A stretch of 33,560 nt of DNA, taken from assembly GCA_027319585.1 (NCBI GenBank), contig DAHVMY010000020.1, positions 1 to 33,560 of the forward strand, read 5' to 3'. The position numbers and the translations under genes are program-made. The first letter of the stretch is position 1. Each line of letters opens with the position of its first letter. Below the pieces are notes generated by a model. That model was not told the DNA's origin, ran no database searches, and was given only the letters and a program-made list of their open reading frames with translations. The stretch is from AG-12 sp027319585. Lineage in GTDB: Bacteria; Chloroflexota; Dormibacteria; Aeolococcales; Bog-877. Positions 13,201 to 21,447 of the stretch are shown piece after piece.

Positions 13201-16200
13201 TCACGAGCGGCGGTCGAGACGCTCCGGGCAGAGGACCGCGTAGGCGCAGGTGGCGCACGGGCGGTCGGGCACCTCGCGACCGGTCAGTTCGGCATCCGTG
13301 ATCGTGCGCTGGGCCAGCTCTGAGGCCCAGCGCAGGGTCGCGGCCGCGGCTTGCGCGCTGCAGTCCACCGACAGGGTCTCGCCCGAGCGCAGCATCACGA
13401 TGGCCGCCTGGGTTGCGGACCCCTGCCCCCGCAGCCGGGAGTACGCCATCGCGTAGAGGCGCAGCTGATGGGAGTAGCTCTCGAACTGGGTCGTGGTGAG
13501 TTCGCGATTCGTCTTGTAGTCGACCACCAGCGGCCTCCCGTCGGCGGCCAGCGCCACTCGGTCGATCGCCCCCACCAGCTCGGGGAGCTCAGGGGCTGCC
13601 CACTCGCGCCACACGAAGGGCACCTCGACTCCCAGGGTGGGTAGTGCTGCCACCGGGAGACGACTGTAGGAGTGCAGCATGCGGCTGGCATCCTCAAGCT
13701 CCGACGCCGACAGCCCCGGATCCAGCTGCGCCAACCAGCGGTTGAGCTCGGCGGGTGTCGGTGGCCCCTCGGAGCAGCCGCGGTGGACCTGCTCCAACAC
13801 CCGGTGCACCAGCGAGCCCACCGCCATCGCCTGGCTTCTCAACTCAATCGCGCCAGCCTCCGAAGGGAGCTCGTCGTCCACCTGGGGCAGGGGGTCAGGG
13901 ATCCCGGCCACATGGCGAAACCAGAACTGCCGCGGACAGGCTTCGAGCATCTGCAGGGCGCTGAAGCTGATCCTCCCCACCGAGGGCCGAGGGGGAGGAC
14001 CCGCGGTGCTGCCCTCCGCGGCCAGGGCTGCCGCCAGGGCCCCACTTGGCAATGGAGGGGGGATCGGACCCTCGGCGGCCGCTCGGGGCTGCGGGGCGGC
14101 CGGCGCTGCCCAGGGGAGGGTCACCGCCTCCGGGAACCCGGGCAGGGCCCGAACCCAGCCAGGCTCGCCGGAGGCGGCCACCCGGACCAGCTCGGCATAC
14201 TCGCCCTTCCCCAGGTCACCGGCACGGGCCGCCTCCAGCAGCTCGTCCATCACCTTGGTCTTGTTCTTCAGCCCTGAGCGCGTGGTGGTCACCAGCAGCA
14301 GGTCCTTGGCTCTGGTCATGGCCACATAGACCAGGCGGCGGTGTTCCTCCGCGGGGACCCGGGCATCCGGTGTCCCCTTCCAACGGGCGCCGGCCGCAGT
14401 GTCGCGACCCGTCAATCGGGGCACCACGACCGCCTGCTGCTGGCGGTCCCACACCACCGCCGCTCGCGACCGCTGGTGGTGGGGGCGGCAGTCGGCGAGG
14501 ACGACCACCGGCCACTCCAACCCCTTGGCGCGATGGATGGTGCTGATTGTCACCAGGGGCCGGTCATCCGGCGGGGGCGGCTCGACCTCACCACCAAGCT
14601 CGCTCATCGTGTCGAGCCGGGCGAGGAACTCGGAGAGACCGAGCCACCGCTCCGGCGCGGCGGACAGTGCCATCCGCAGGAGGTGCCTGATGGCAGCCAG
14701 GGAGCGGTCCCCCTGGTCTTCTCCTCGCAACTGCAACGCTTGGTGGTAGGGCAGCAGGCGGCCCTGCCGCAGGGCCGCCTGCAGCACCTCGGCCGCGGGC
14801 CGGTGCGCCGCCAGCCCGCGCAGCTCCACGACCAGCTCGGAAAGCTCCTGGACGCGCTGGGCAGCCGCCGCGTCCAGGAGATCACCGGCGGCAGCGGCGC
14901 GGGCGCGCGCGGCCAGCGATTGGTCGAAGGAATCCCCAGCGCGGGCCAGGATCGAAATCTGCTGGTCGGAGACCCTCCCCCAGGCGGACTGCAGCATGCG
15001 CACCCAGGCCTCGTCGTCATCATCATCGGCCACCGCCCGCAGCAGGGCCAGCACGTCCTTGACCTCGGGCCGGTCCAGCAGCCCGCCCGTCGCGGTCCGG
15101 AACGGGATCCCGTGCCGGCGCAGGGCCTCTTCCAGTGGCTGCCCAAGGCGGCCGAACGTGTAGGCGAGAACAGCGAAGTCCCCGTATCCCACCGCCCGGA
15201 GGCCGTCCTTGCCGGGCAGCCCGTGGCGGTGCACCGCCGCGATGAAGCGCGCGATACCCTCCGCCTCATCCTCCGGAGTCGGCGCCACCCCGAGCCAGAC
15301 CGGCGTTGCCGGCTCGGCCGCTCGCACCACCTCCATCGGGTGGTCTCCGGCGAACTGCGGATCAGCCCGGATCACATGATCGGCCGCGCTCAGGATCGGT
15401 GCCAGGGAGCGGTGGTTCCTGGAGAGCCGGAAGGAGCGCCCCGGAGACTGGTCCAGGGTTCCCGGCTGGGCGTCGCGAAAGGCGAAGATGGACTGGCGGG
15501 CATCCCCGACCACGAACAGCTTGCGCTGGTCAGGCCCCACCAGCTTGTCCAACAGGGCGGCCTGGATCGGGCTGGTGTCCTGATGTTCGTCGACGATCAC
15601 CAGCTGAAAGTTGCGTTCGCACCAGCTTACCAGCGGCGCCGACTTCACCAGACAATCCAGCGCCTGCCGGAGCAACCCGTCAAAGTCGAGACTCCGCCGG
15701 GCCCGCAGACGCTCCTCGTACTCCTCCCACACCGCCAGGGTCACGCTCAGCGCAATCCGGTGCCACAGGATCTCGGATTCGTCGTCCCCGCGGCTCAGAA
15801 AGCCCCGGTAGGCATCCTCCGATCGCCGCCTGCATGCCTCAGGGGAAAGGTCGGTAGAGCGCAGGCGGGCCACCGCCTCGCCAGCCGCACCGGCGACCGC
15901 GAGCAGGGCGCGGGGCGGCAGCTCGAACTCCTGGAGGTCCCAGACCTGGTCGGACTTGGCAAGCCTGTCGCGAACCGCGGTAACCACCGACTCCAGCTCC
16001 TGCGCGGAGTCCACCTCGTCCAGCATGCGCAGCTGACGGGGCACCCCGGCCAGATACGGCATCTCCGCCAAGAGCCTCCTCGCCACATGGTGGAACGTCC
16101 CGATCCAGGCTCCCTGCAGCTGCTGCCCCGGTACGGCGACCGGACCCCCAAACTCCTGGAGGGTCGCCCCGATGCGCTCCTTGAGTTCGTTGGCGGCCCG

Positions 16201-16401
16201 CTCCGTGAAGGTCACGGCGAGAATCCGGGGCGGCGGGATGCCGTCGAGCACCGCCACGCTGTAGAGCGTCGCCATGGTGGTGGTCTTGCCGCTCCCGGCC
16301 GCCGCGACCACCTTGATCGGCCCGCGCCCCAGCTGCTCTACCACCTGGCGCTGCTCGTCACTGAGCCGGGCCAGGAGGACATCCCTCGGGCCGAGGCTCA
16401 C
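13201..16401 (-). CDS. adnB: AdnB-like UvrD-family helicase with C-terminal RecB-type nuclease
   Basis: The protein has 1066 residues. It is an SF1 helicase fused to a PD-(D/E)XK nuclease, the motor subunit type of the AdnAB double-strand-end resection complex. The N-terminus has a Q-motif-like LSDEQRQVVEQ, Walker A AAAGSGKTTTM (about residue 35), motif II VDEHQDTSPIQ (about 270), motif LSRNHRS, and late motifs STIHRAKGLEWPVV and YVAMTRAKDLL. The nuclease has CPRQFWFRH, the catalytic VVDYKTNRE (about 960) and a final CATCAYAVLC. These give the four cysteines of the RecB-family iron-sulfur nuclease. I chose the GTG at 16401, which overlaps the adnA stop in GTGA; a longer start at 16473 would extend into adnA. 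All helicase and nuclease motifs look intact. Confidence 0.9.
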   Translation of the reverse strand: MSLGPRDVLLARLSDEQRQVVEQLGRGPIKVVAAAGSGKTTTMATLYSVAVLDGIPPPRILAVTFTERAANELKERIGATLQEFGGPVAVPGQQLQGAWIGTFHHVARRLLAEMPYLAGVPRQLRMLDEVDSAQELESVVTAVRDRLAKSDQVWDLQEFELPPRALLAVAGAAGEAVARLRSTDLSPEACRRRSEDAYRGFLSRGDDESEILWHRIALSVTLAVWEEYEERLRARRSLDFDGLLRQALDCLVKSAPLVSWCERNFQLVIVDEHQDTSPIQAALLDKLVGPDQRKLFVVGDARQSIFAFRDAQPGTLDQSPGRSFRLSRNHRSLAPILSAADHVIRADPQFAGDHPMEVVRAAEPATPVWLGVAPTPEDEAEGIARFIAAVHRHGLPGKDGLRAVGYGDFAVLAYTFGRLGQPLEEALRRHGIPFRTATGGLLDRPEVKDVLALLRAVADDDDDEAWVRMLQSAWGRVSDQQISILARAGDSFDQSLAARARAAAAGDLLDAAAAQRVQELSELVVELRGLAAHRPAAEVLQAALRQGRLLPYHQALQLRGEDQGDRSLAAIRHLLRMALSAAPERWLGLSEFLARLDTMSELGGEVEPPPPDDRPLVTISTIHRAKGLEWPVVVLADCRPHHQRSRAAVVWDRQQQAVVVPRLTGRDTAAGARWKGTPDARVPAEEHRRLVYVAMTRAKDLLLVTTTRSGLKNKTKVMDELLEAARAGDLGKGEYAELVRVAASGEPGWVRALPGFPEAVTLPWAAPAAPQPRAAAEGPIPPPLPSGALAAALAAEGSTAGPPPRPSVGRISFSALQMLEACPRQFWFRHVAGIPDPLPQVDDELPSEAGAIELRSQAMAVGSLVHRVLEQVHRGCSEGPPTPAELNRWLAQLDPGLSASELEDASRMLHSYSRLPVAALPTLGVEVPFVWREWAAPELPELVGAIDRVALAADGRPLVVDYKTNRELTTTQFESYSHQLRLYAMAYSRLRGQGSATQAAIVMLRSGETLSVDCSAQAAAATLRWASELAQRTITDAELTGREVPDRPCATCAYAVLCPERLDRRS

Positions 16402-19400
16402 GGCTGTGGCACCGGCAGCCGGTGCGCACGCCCGACGCTGCCCTCCCCATCGCAGCAGAAACCAAGCGCACATCCTTGGTAGCCGCGGCAGGTGTACTTG
16501 TCATGGCGGGGCGCGGCCGGGCGGCGTCCCTCACTAATGATCGTCGCCTGGCGAGCGATCTCCACTTCGATGCGGTCGATTTCTGTCCAGGTCAGCAGCG
16601 TCTCGGAGCGGCCAACCCGCTCGCCGCCCTCCCCGAGTCGGAACCCTCGGGTGGGGAACCCCGGGCGCCGGGGATCCTCGGCGCTCAGGTACCAGTTGCG
16701 CGCACCGGTCGGCAGCTCGCCGTCCAACCCCTCGGCCAGAACTCCGGCTCGGGCCGCCAGCACGTAGATCGGCAGCTGCCAGTTGGACGGCCCGGCGTCC
16801 TGAGCGGGATCGCCGAACACCTCACGTCTCATCTCGGGAACCGAGGGCAACTCGGCCTCGGTGGTCTTGTAGTCGACGACTTCCAGGGCTCCGTCGGCTC
16901 GGCGCCAGAGGGCGTCCACCTTGCCCCGCAACGAGTGGGAGGGTTGGTCGAGCTGGAATGGGATCTCGCTCGCGAGGCTGTGCCCCATGGTCGCACCGGT
17001 GATGACGGATTCCTCCCAGCGCCGCACCAGGCGCTGCAGCCACAGCTCCACGTACAGCGCTTGCAGCGGGTCGACCAGACGCGCCCGCACCTCGGGCATC
17101 AGCTCGTCACGGACAAAGCGGTTGGCCGACGCGGCGAAGTCGGCGGCGGGCTGCCCTCCCGCAACCTGCTCTCGGTGAAACCGGTCCAGCAGCCGGTGCG
17201 CCATGGTCCCCAGCACGGCGGGATACGTGTCCCGACGGCGCAGGCGGAGCGTCGCGTAGTGGTAGAGGCGCGGGCAGCCCAACCACGCCGCCAGCGAGGT
17301 GGCGCTCAGATCCCGGCTCGCCGATACCGGGGCTCCGGAGGTGGGGTCCCAGGGGACGATCCAGCCCATGATCTGCGCGGCATCAGCGGCCACCTCGGGG
17401 CCTCCCCGCTCCCCCAGCTCGGCGTCCCCCGGGCCGGGTCCGGCGGCGGCCAGGGCGCACAGCTCCGACCGCGTCAGCGGAAACTGGCGCGGCGCGGGGC
17501 CCTCGGCGATCCCCTCCAGCTCCAAGCCCGTGAGGTACGCCGAGCGCCCGGCTCCCTGCCTCGCCTCCCGATGACTCCAGGAGAGGACGGTGCGCTCCCG
17601 GGCCCGACTCAGGGCCACCAGCAGCAGCCGGAGCTCAAGTTCCGACGTCGACTGGGGAGAGCCGATGACCTCGTCCAGCTCGGGCACCAGCTCCATGAGC
17701 TGCTGAGCCTCGGACGTTCCCAGGATGCCGCCTTCCCCTGGCCTCCCGGGGTCAGCGTCGGCCGTCATCCCTGGCACGAACACCCAGCGCCAGCTCAACC
17801 CCTTGGCTCGTTGGACCGAGGTGACCGTCACCGCCGACTCCATCCGGAGATGGGTCGGGGTCTGTTCGGGCCCGGCCCGCCGCACCGCGGTCTGGAGCAG
17901 ATCCACCCACTGGGAGAGGTTGGTGGCGGAAGTGCGGCCAACGCTGACCGCCACCCGGGCCTCCTCGAGGATGCCGGCCAACTGACTGATGGCAGAGGCG
18001 CTCGCGGGCTCGTGGAGGGCAAGCTCGACCAGCCCGAGGCTGCGCTCCAACTCCAGCACCAGCTGCGTGAAATCGGCGTGAGCCATCACCTGGGTGGTGC
18101 GGCCCGGTCCACCCCCACCCAGCCGCTGCCAGAGCAGGGCCGGTGCCCTGGCGGAATCCGCAGCGCCCGGCACCCGAAGGGCATGGCGGACCAGGGCCCG
18201 GCCCAGCGGCTCCTGAGCTCGGGCGGCCTCCTGGCGGAGTTCCCAGATCCGGGCCGGAGCCAACCCGTGCGGTCCAAGTCCGAGGCACTCCGCGACCGCT
18301 GCGTCGTCCTCAGGCTTCGTCAGCGCCACCAGCCAGGCGAGCACCACCCGACCCACCACGCTTTCGGACCAGCGGTGCTGATCCACCGCCACCGGCACCT
18401 CGACCTCGGACATCGCCGCCCGCACCGCCGCCATCTGACGCGCCGGATCCCAGAGGAGCACCGCCACCTCTTCGTAGCGCAGCTCGCCGCTCAAATGCGC
18501 ACGCCGGATCTCCCGAGCGATGCTCAGGGCCTCGTGGAGCTCGTCGGAAGCGGTCCAGATCTCCACCCCCTTGGGAGGGTCAGCGCGCAGGGCGGCAAGC
18601 TCCCGCTCGGCTGCATCCGCGCTCCATCCAATGCCAATGGCCCCCAGCCACGCCACGGCCGCACAGGCCCAGGCCGCACCCCGGTCGCCCAACTCCCATT
18701 CCGTCGGGTGGAACTCGAGAGGGTAGGCCTCATCGAGAAATCGAGGGCTCGGACCGCGGAACGACGGAATCGACACGCGACGGTCCCCCGCCATGACCAA
18801 CCGACGCGGTTCGCTCAGCCGCTGCCCGAGCAGACTGGTCAGCCGCCACTGCGCAAAGGAGAGCTCCTCAGCGTCATCGACCAGCAGCAGGTCCGCCCAG
18901 TTCGCCAGCCGGCTGGGGTCCTGCTCCAGGAGAGTGACCGCCTGGGAGGTGAGGTCGCGGGTATCGCGGGCACCCATCCGCGCCAAGATGTCCTGGTAGC
19001 GGCCGGCGAGGAGCGCCAGCTCGACCAGCAGCCCCCGGTCGTCGCGCAGCCGGCTCGCGAGAACGCCCGGCCCCACCAGCGACTGCTTGACCAGGGAGAC
19101 GAACTCCAGGAGGTCATCGACACAGCCGGGATCGTCGGCCAGGGGATCCAGCCATCTGAGCAGGGGCCGAACTTCCTGCAACGCCTCCCGCATGGCCATC
19201 CACTCGCCGAGCCGACCCAGTGCCACCAGCGCGGTCGCGGGCTCCCCCAGTTCGCGGAGCACACACCGGGCCAGCCCCTCCTGGGTGACCAGCCTCGGAG
19301 CAAGATGGCATGGCGGCAGCAGGCTGGCGATGCGCGTCTCCAGGGCGAACAGCGCCTGGTGGCTGCGGGTCACAACCACCAACCGACTGGGATCCCCCCC

Positions 19401-19514
19401 CTCTGCCAGCCAGTGCGCCACCAGCCGTGCCAGCACCTCGGTCTTCCCGGACCGCGGCCCGCCGCTGATCCTGGTGGGACCGAGGACCGGGGGCGGGGCG
19501 CTCGGGTCAATCAC
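16398..19514 (-). CDS. adnA: AdnA-like UvrD-family helicase-nuclease, partner of AdnB
   Basis: The protein has 1038 residues with the same helicase-nuclease order as its neighbour but a more diverged motor. Walker A is GGPRSGKTEVL near residue 20. The motif II position reads LLVDDAEELSFAQ, with Asp where SF1 helicases have the catalytic Glu of DExQ. Motif VI-like LLLVALSRARERT is present. The nuclease domain retains CPRLYHYATLRL and VVDYKTTEAELPS (about 880). Its terminal cysteines are CRGYQGCALGFCC, a C-x5-C-x4-CC spacing unlike the CxxCxxxxxC of AdnB. The GTG at 19514 follows GGAGGG. The gene is first of two, coupled to adnB by a 4-bp overlap, the gene order known for mycobacterial adnAB. 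No LexA-like box was seen upstream. Confidence 0.87.
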   Translation of the reverse strand: MIDPSAPPPVLGPTRISGGPRSGKTEVLARLVAHWLAEGGDPSRLVVVTRSHQALFALETRIASLLPPCHLAPRLVTQEGLARCVLRELGEPATALVALGRLGEWMAMREALQEVRPLLRWLDPLADDPGCVDDLLEFVSLVKQSLVGPGVLASRLRDDRGLLVELALLAGRYQDILARMGARDTRDLTSQAVTLLEQDPSRLANWADLLLVDDAEELSFAQWRLTSLLGQRLSEPRRLVMAGDRRVSIPSFRGPSPRFLDEAYPLEFHPTEWELGDRGAAWACAAVAWLGAIGIGWSADAAERELAALRADPPKGVEIWTASDELHEALSIAREIRRAHLSGELRYEEVAVLLWDPARQMAAVRAAMSEVEVPVAVDQHRWSESVVGRVVLAWLVALTKPEDDAAVAECLGLGPHGLAPARIWELRQEAARAQEPLGRALVRHALRVPGAADSARAPALLWQRLGGGGPGRTTQVMAHADFTQLVLELERSLGLVELALHEPASASAISQLAGILEEARVAVSVGRTSATNLSQWVDLLQTAVRRAGPEQTPTHLRMESAVTVTSVQRAKGLSWRWVFVPGMTADADPGRPGEGGILGTSEAQQLMELVPELDEVIGSPQSTSELELRLLLVALSRARERTVLSWSHREARQGAGRSAYLTGLELEGIAEGPAPRQFPLTRSELCALAAAGPGPGDAELGERGGPEVAADAAQIMGWIVPWDPTSGAPVSASRDLSATSLAAWLGCPRLYHYATLRLRRRDTYPAVLGTMAHRLLDRFHREQVAGGQPAADFAASANRFVRDELMPEVRARLVDPLQALYVELWLQRLVRRWEESVITGATMGHSLASEIPFQLDQPSHSLRGKVDALWRRADGALEVVDYKTTEAELPSVPEMRREVFGDPAQDAGPSNWQLPIYVLAARAGVLAEGLDGELPTGARNWYLSAEDPRRPGFPTRGFRLGEGGERVGRSETLLTWTEIDRIEVEIARQATIISEGRRPAAPRHDKYTCRGYQGCALGFCCDGEGSVGRAHRLPVPQP

Positions 19515-19903
19515 CTCGCGGTCCCTCCGTGGAGAGACTGGCAGAGACGGTACGGCCGGGGCGCCGCCATGGCGCTCCGATAAGAGCTATCCGAGACTTC
19601 GGCGCGGGGGCGCTCATGGTCCAGCGGGAGACGGCGTCGTCGGCATCTGCCAGCGAGGCCCTGACAGCCCCACGAGTGCGGCCCACCGGGCGCCCCGAGG
19701 CCCGGCACTAGCCCGGATGGAGAGGCACACGGTGCCGGTCGCTCAACTTCCCTCGTCCACATCCAGCCGCGTCCCCCATGCCCTGGCGAAGGTGCGCGCC
19801 CGCTCGCGCTCTCTGCGCAGCAAGGCGCCGGAACGATACCGCACATGTGTGCTGGCACGAGGGAGAGGATACGCCCGCGCCGACTGCCGATCCCACCAGC
19901 GTT
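19515..19903. other. Intergenic region between tetR and adnA, no convincing gene
   Basis: A minus-strand open frame covers most of this roughly 390-bp stretch, but its translation is a Gly/Arg/Pro-rich sequence without a recognisable domain, and it would run into the adnA start. I treat it as non-coding. It should contain the adnA promoter; no good -35/-10 pair or GAAC-N4-GTTC site was found. Confidence 0.5.
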
Positions 19904-19936
19904 CATCGCCGCCCGGGTGTCGCCCCGGCGGCGATG
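19904..19936 (-). terminator. Strong hairpin downstream of tetR
   Basis: CATCGCCGCC (19904-19913) and GGCGGCGATG (19927-19936) pair perfectly over 10 bp. After one C-C mismatch, three further G-C pairs close a 5-nt loop. The hairpin lies 16 nt beyond the tetR stop on the minus strand and would insulate adnA from tetR. No U-tract follows. Confidence 0.6.
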
Positions 19937-19951
19937 GAAGACCAATCGGGG

Positions 19952-20581
19952 TCAGCCAGAGGCCAGAGTGGTCGGCCGCCGCTGCTCGGCCGGGTCCGCG
20001 GCTGGGAGCAGCGCGGACAGCACCCAGTCCGGCCGCAGCAGCCGGCTCAGGGTCGCCGCCACCACGACGGCGTCGTCGCCGCTGAGAAGACCTCCCGCCA
20101 CCCCCTCAAGGATCGAGAGCATCAGGTGACCGAGCCTCGAGATGGACACGGCGTCCGAGAGGTCCTCCCCGACTCCGGCCTGGGCGAGAACCGACCGCTC
20201 CAACCCCTGGCTGATGGTGGCGCGCAGGCTGTCCAGCTGCCGCCGGGGCGGACCAGAGCTGGCGTCAACCAGCTGAAAGAGCAACCGATAGGACTTGGGA
20301 CGGTCGGCGGCGAATGCCAGGAACCCGGTCAGCAGCCCCTCGAAATCCGGACGAGCGGTGGATTCTCCCACCAACCCCAGCTGCCCCAGAATCCGGTCGG
20401 ACTCCTGTGCCACCACCGCAAGCAGGGCCTCGGAGCGATTGTGGAAGTGACGATAGACGAGGGGTTTGCTCACCCCCGCCTGACTGGCGATCGTGTCCAT
20501 CGTGGTCATCTCCAGCCCCCTGGCGACGAAAGACTCCAGACACGCATCCAGAAGCTGGCTTCGCCGCTCCGCCCACGGCAT
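19952..20581 (-). CDS. TetR/AcrR-family transcriptional regulator
   Basis: The protein has 209 residues. The N-terminal helix-turn-helix is clear: RRSQLLDACLESFVARG, then MDTIASQAGVSKPLVYRHF. The C-terminal half is a helical ligand-binding domain with ADRPKSYRLLFQLVDA, similar to regulators of lipid or xenobiotic genes, but the ligand is unknown. I chose the ATG at 20581 because the TetR fold starts about 10 residues later. The frame is open to 20740, and its extra Pro/Arg-rich residues look non-structural. The gene is divergent from the peroxiredoxin-like/aldehyde dehydrogenase/thioesterase operon, which it probably controls through the half-sites at 20787-20833. Confidence 0.88.
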   Translation of the reverse strand: MPWAERRSQLLDACLESFVARGLEMTTMDTIASQAGVSKPLVYRHFHNRSEALLAVVAQESDRILGQLGLVGESTARPDFEGLLTGFLAFAADRPKSYRLLFQLVDASSGPPRRQLDSLRATISQGLERSVLAQAGVGEDLSDAVSISRLGHLMLSILEGVAGGLLSGDDAVVVAATLSRLLRPDWVLSALLPAADPAEQRRPTTLASG

Positions 20582-20786
20582 CCGGCGGGAGCCGCTGGAT
20601 GCCGGGCGCGCCCGTTCGCGGGCGGCCAGCCTGCCCACCGTGTGAATGGTGCCGGGAGGCAGCCAGGGAGCCGGTTGGCGTTCCTTGTTCACCGGAGGGA
20701 ATCGTCCCGGTCCACACGCGGGGCAGGCGGCACCCCGCAACGCCTGGGCGGTCGGGCGTCGACCGAGCCGGTCGGTGCAAAGCCAC

Positions 20787-20833
20787 GATGTGCCCTGGCT
20801 GCGATCACATCACCTCCCCTGCGATGGGCACAT
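20787..20833. promoter_or_regulatory. Repeated ATGTG/CACAT half-sites between tetR and the peroxiredoxin-like operon
   Basis: GATGTG (20787-20792) is inverted relative to CACATC (20806-20811). The longer ATGTGCCC (20788-20795) is an exact inverted copy of GGGCACAT (20826-20833). TGCGAT also precedes both CACAT elements. Three related half-sites within 47 bp upstream of the operon start are what a TetR operator region would look like, although the spacing is wider than in many TetR sites. Confidence 0.5.
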
Positions 20834-20883
20834 TATGTCGCCTGGAGGCTGTGGAGTCGAGAGCCAGTTGCTACCATGCGGCC

Positions 20884-21447
20884 ATGAGAAGCACGATCGG
20901 CGAGCTGGGCGCGCTGGAGGTCCAAACCCCCACGGGCTTGCCGGTGCGCCTGGGGACGCTGTGGGCTGACCGGCCCACCATCGCGGTCTGGTTGCGCCAC
21001 TTCGGCTGCCAGTACTGTCTGGAGCAGGTGGCCGTCCTGAGCGACGCGCACCCGAACTTTGAGGCGGCAGGCGCCCAGCTTCTCCTCATCGGCAACGGGA
21101 GCCCCGAGCAGGCGCACCGCTTTCAGCAGCTGAAGGCGCCAACCGCCATCGTGGTGACCGACCCGGAGCGCGCCAGCTACCGCGCCCTGGGCGCACGCCG
21201 ATCACCTCTGAGCATGTTCAGTCGAGGCATGGTCCAGGGTTGGCTGGCGGCGCGACGGCGGGGCATCAAGGCGGAGGGGCTGCAGGGCGACGTGCTGCAG
21301 TTGGGGGGCACTCTGGTGGTGGACCCTCCATCCACCGTCCTGCTCGCCCATGTCAACTCCAGCCCCGCCGACCACCCCTCGGTTGAGGCGCTCTTGGCGG
21401 CGCTGAGCCGAGCGCGACCCGTGCGAGACGGCGTGGCCGTGGCATGA
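20884..21447 (+). CDS. Peroxiredoxin-like (AhpC/TSA-type) thioredoxin-fold protein
   Basis: The protein has 187 residues with a thioredoxin-like fold of the AhpC-TSA_2/PRXL2 type. The redox motif is HFGCQYC (Cys42 and Cys45), a CxxC placed after the beta strand TIAVWLR. A QLLLIGNGSPEQAHRF segment and a VVTDPERASYRALG segment follow, as in this family. The ATG at 20884 has no strong ribosome site; the nearby alternative ATG at 20875 is out of frame. The gene is first in a three-gene operon, with its stop overlapping the aldehyde dehydrogenase start. The reductase partner and substrate are unknown. The CxxC could reduce peroxides or act as a disulfide reductase. Confidence 0.82.
   Translation: MRSTIGELGALEVQTPTGLPVRLGTLWADRPTIAVWLRHFGCQYCLEQVAVLSDAHPNFEAAGAQLLLIGNGSPEQAHRFQQLKAPTAIVVTDPERASYRALGARRSPLSMFSRGMVQGWLAARRRGIKAEGLQGDVLQLGGTLVVDPPSTVLLAHVNSSPADHPSVEALLAALSRARPVRDGVAVA

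Noticed and set aside
16402..16473. Longer adnB start at 16473
   Set aside because: The extra 24 residues lie inside adnA and precede the helicase Q-motif. The GTG at 16401 gives the 4-bp overlap seen in other operons here.
14341..16482. Plus-strand open frame of 713 codons opposite adnB
   Set aside because: Antisense shadow; low-complexity translation rich in Arg, Gln, Gly and His.
16422..19583. Plus-strand open frame of 1053 codons opposite adnA
   Set aside because: Antisense shadow of a helicase-nuclease with intact motifs; no recognisable domain.
19511..19945. Minus-strand 144-codon frame between tetR and adnA
   Set aside because: No domain, biased composition, overlaps the adnA start and contains the tetR hairpin.
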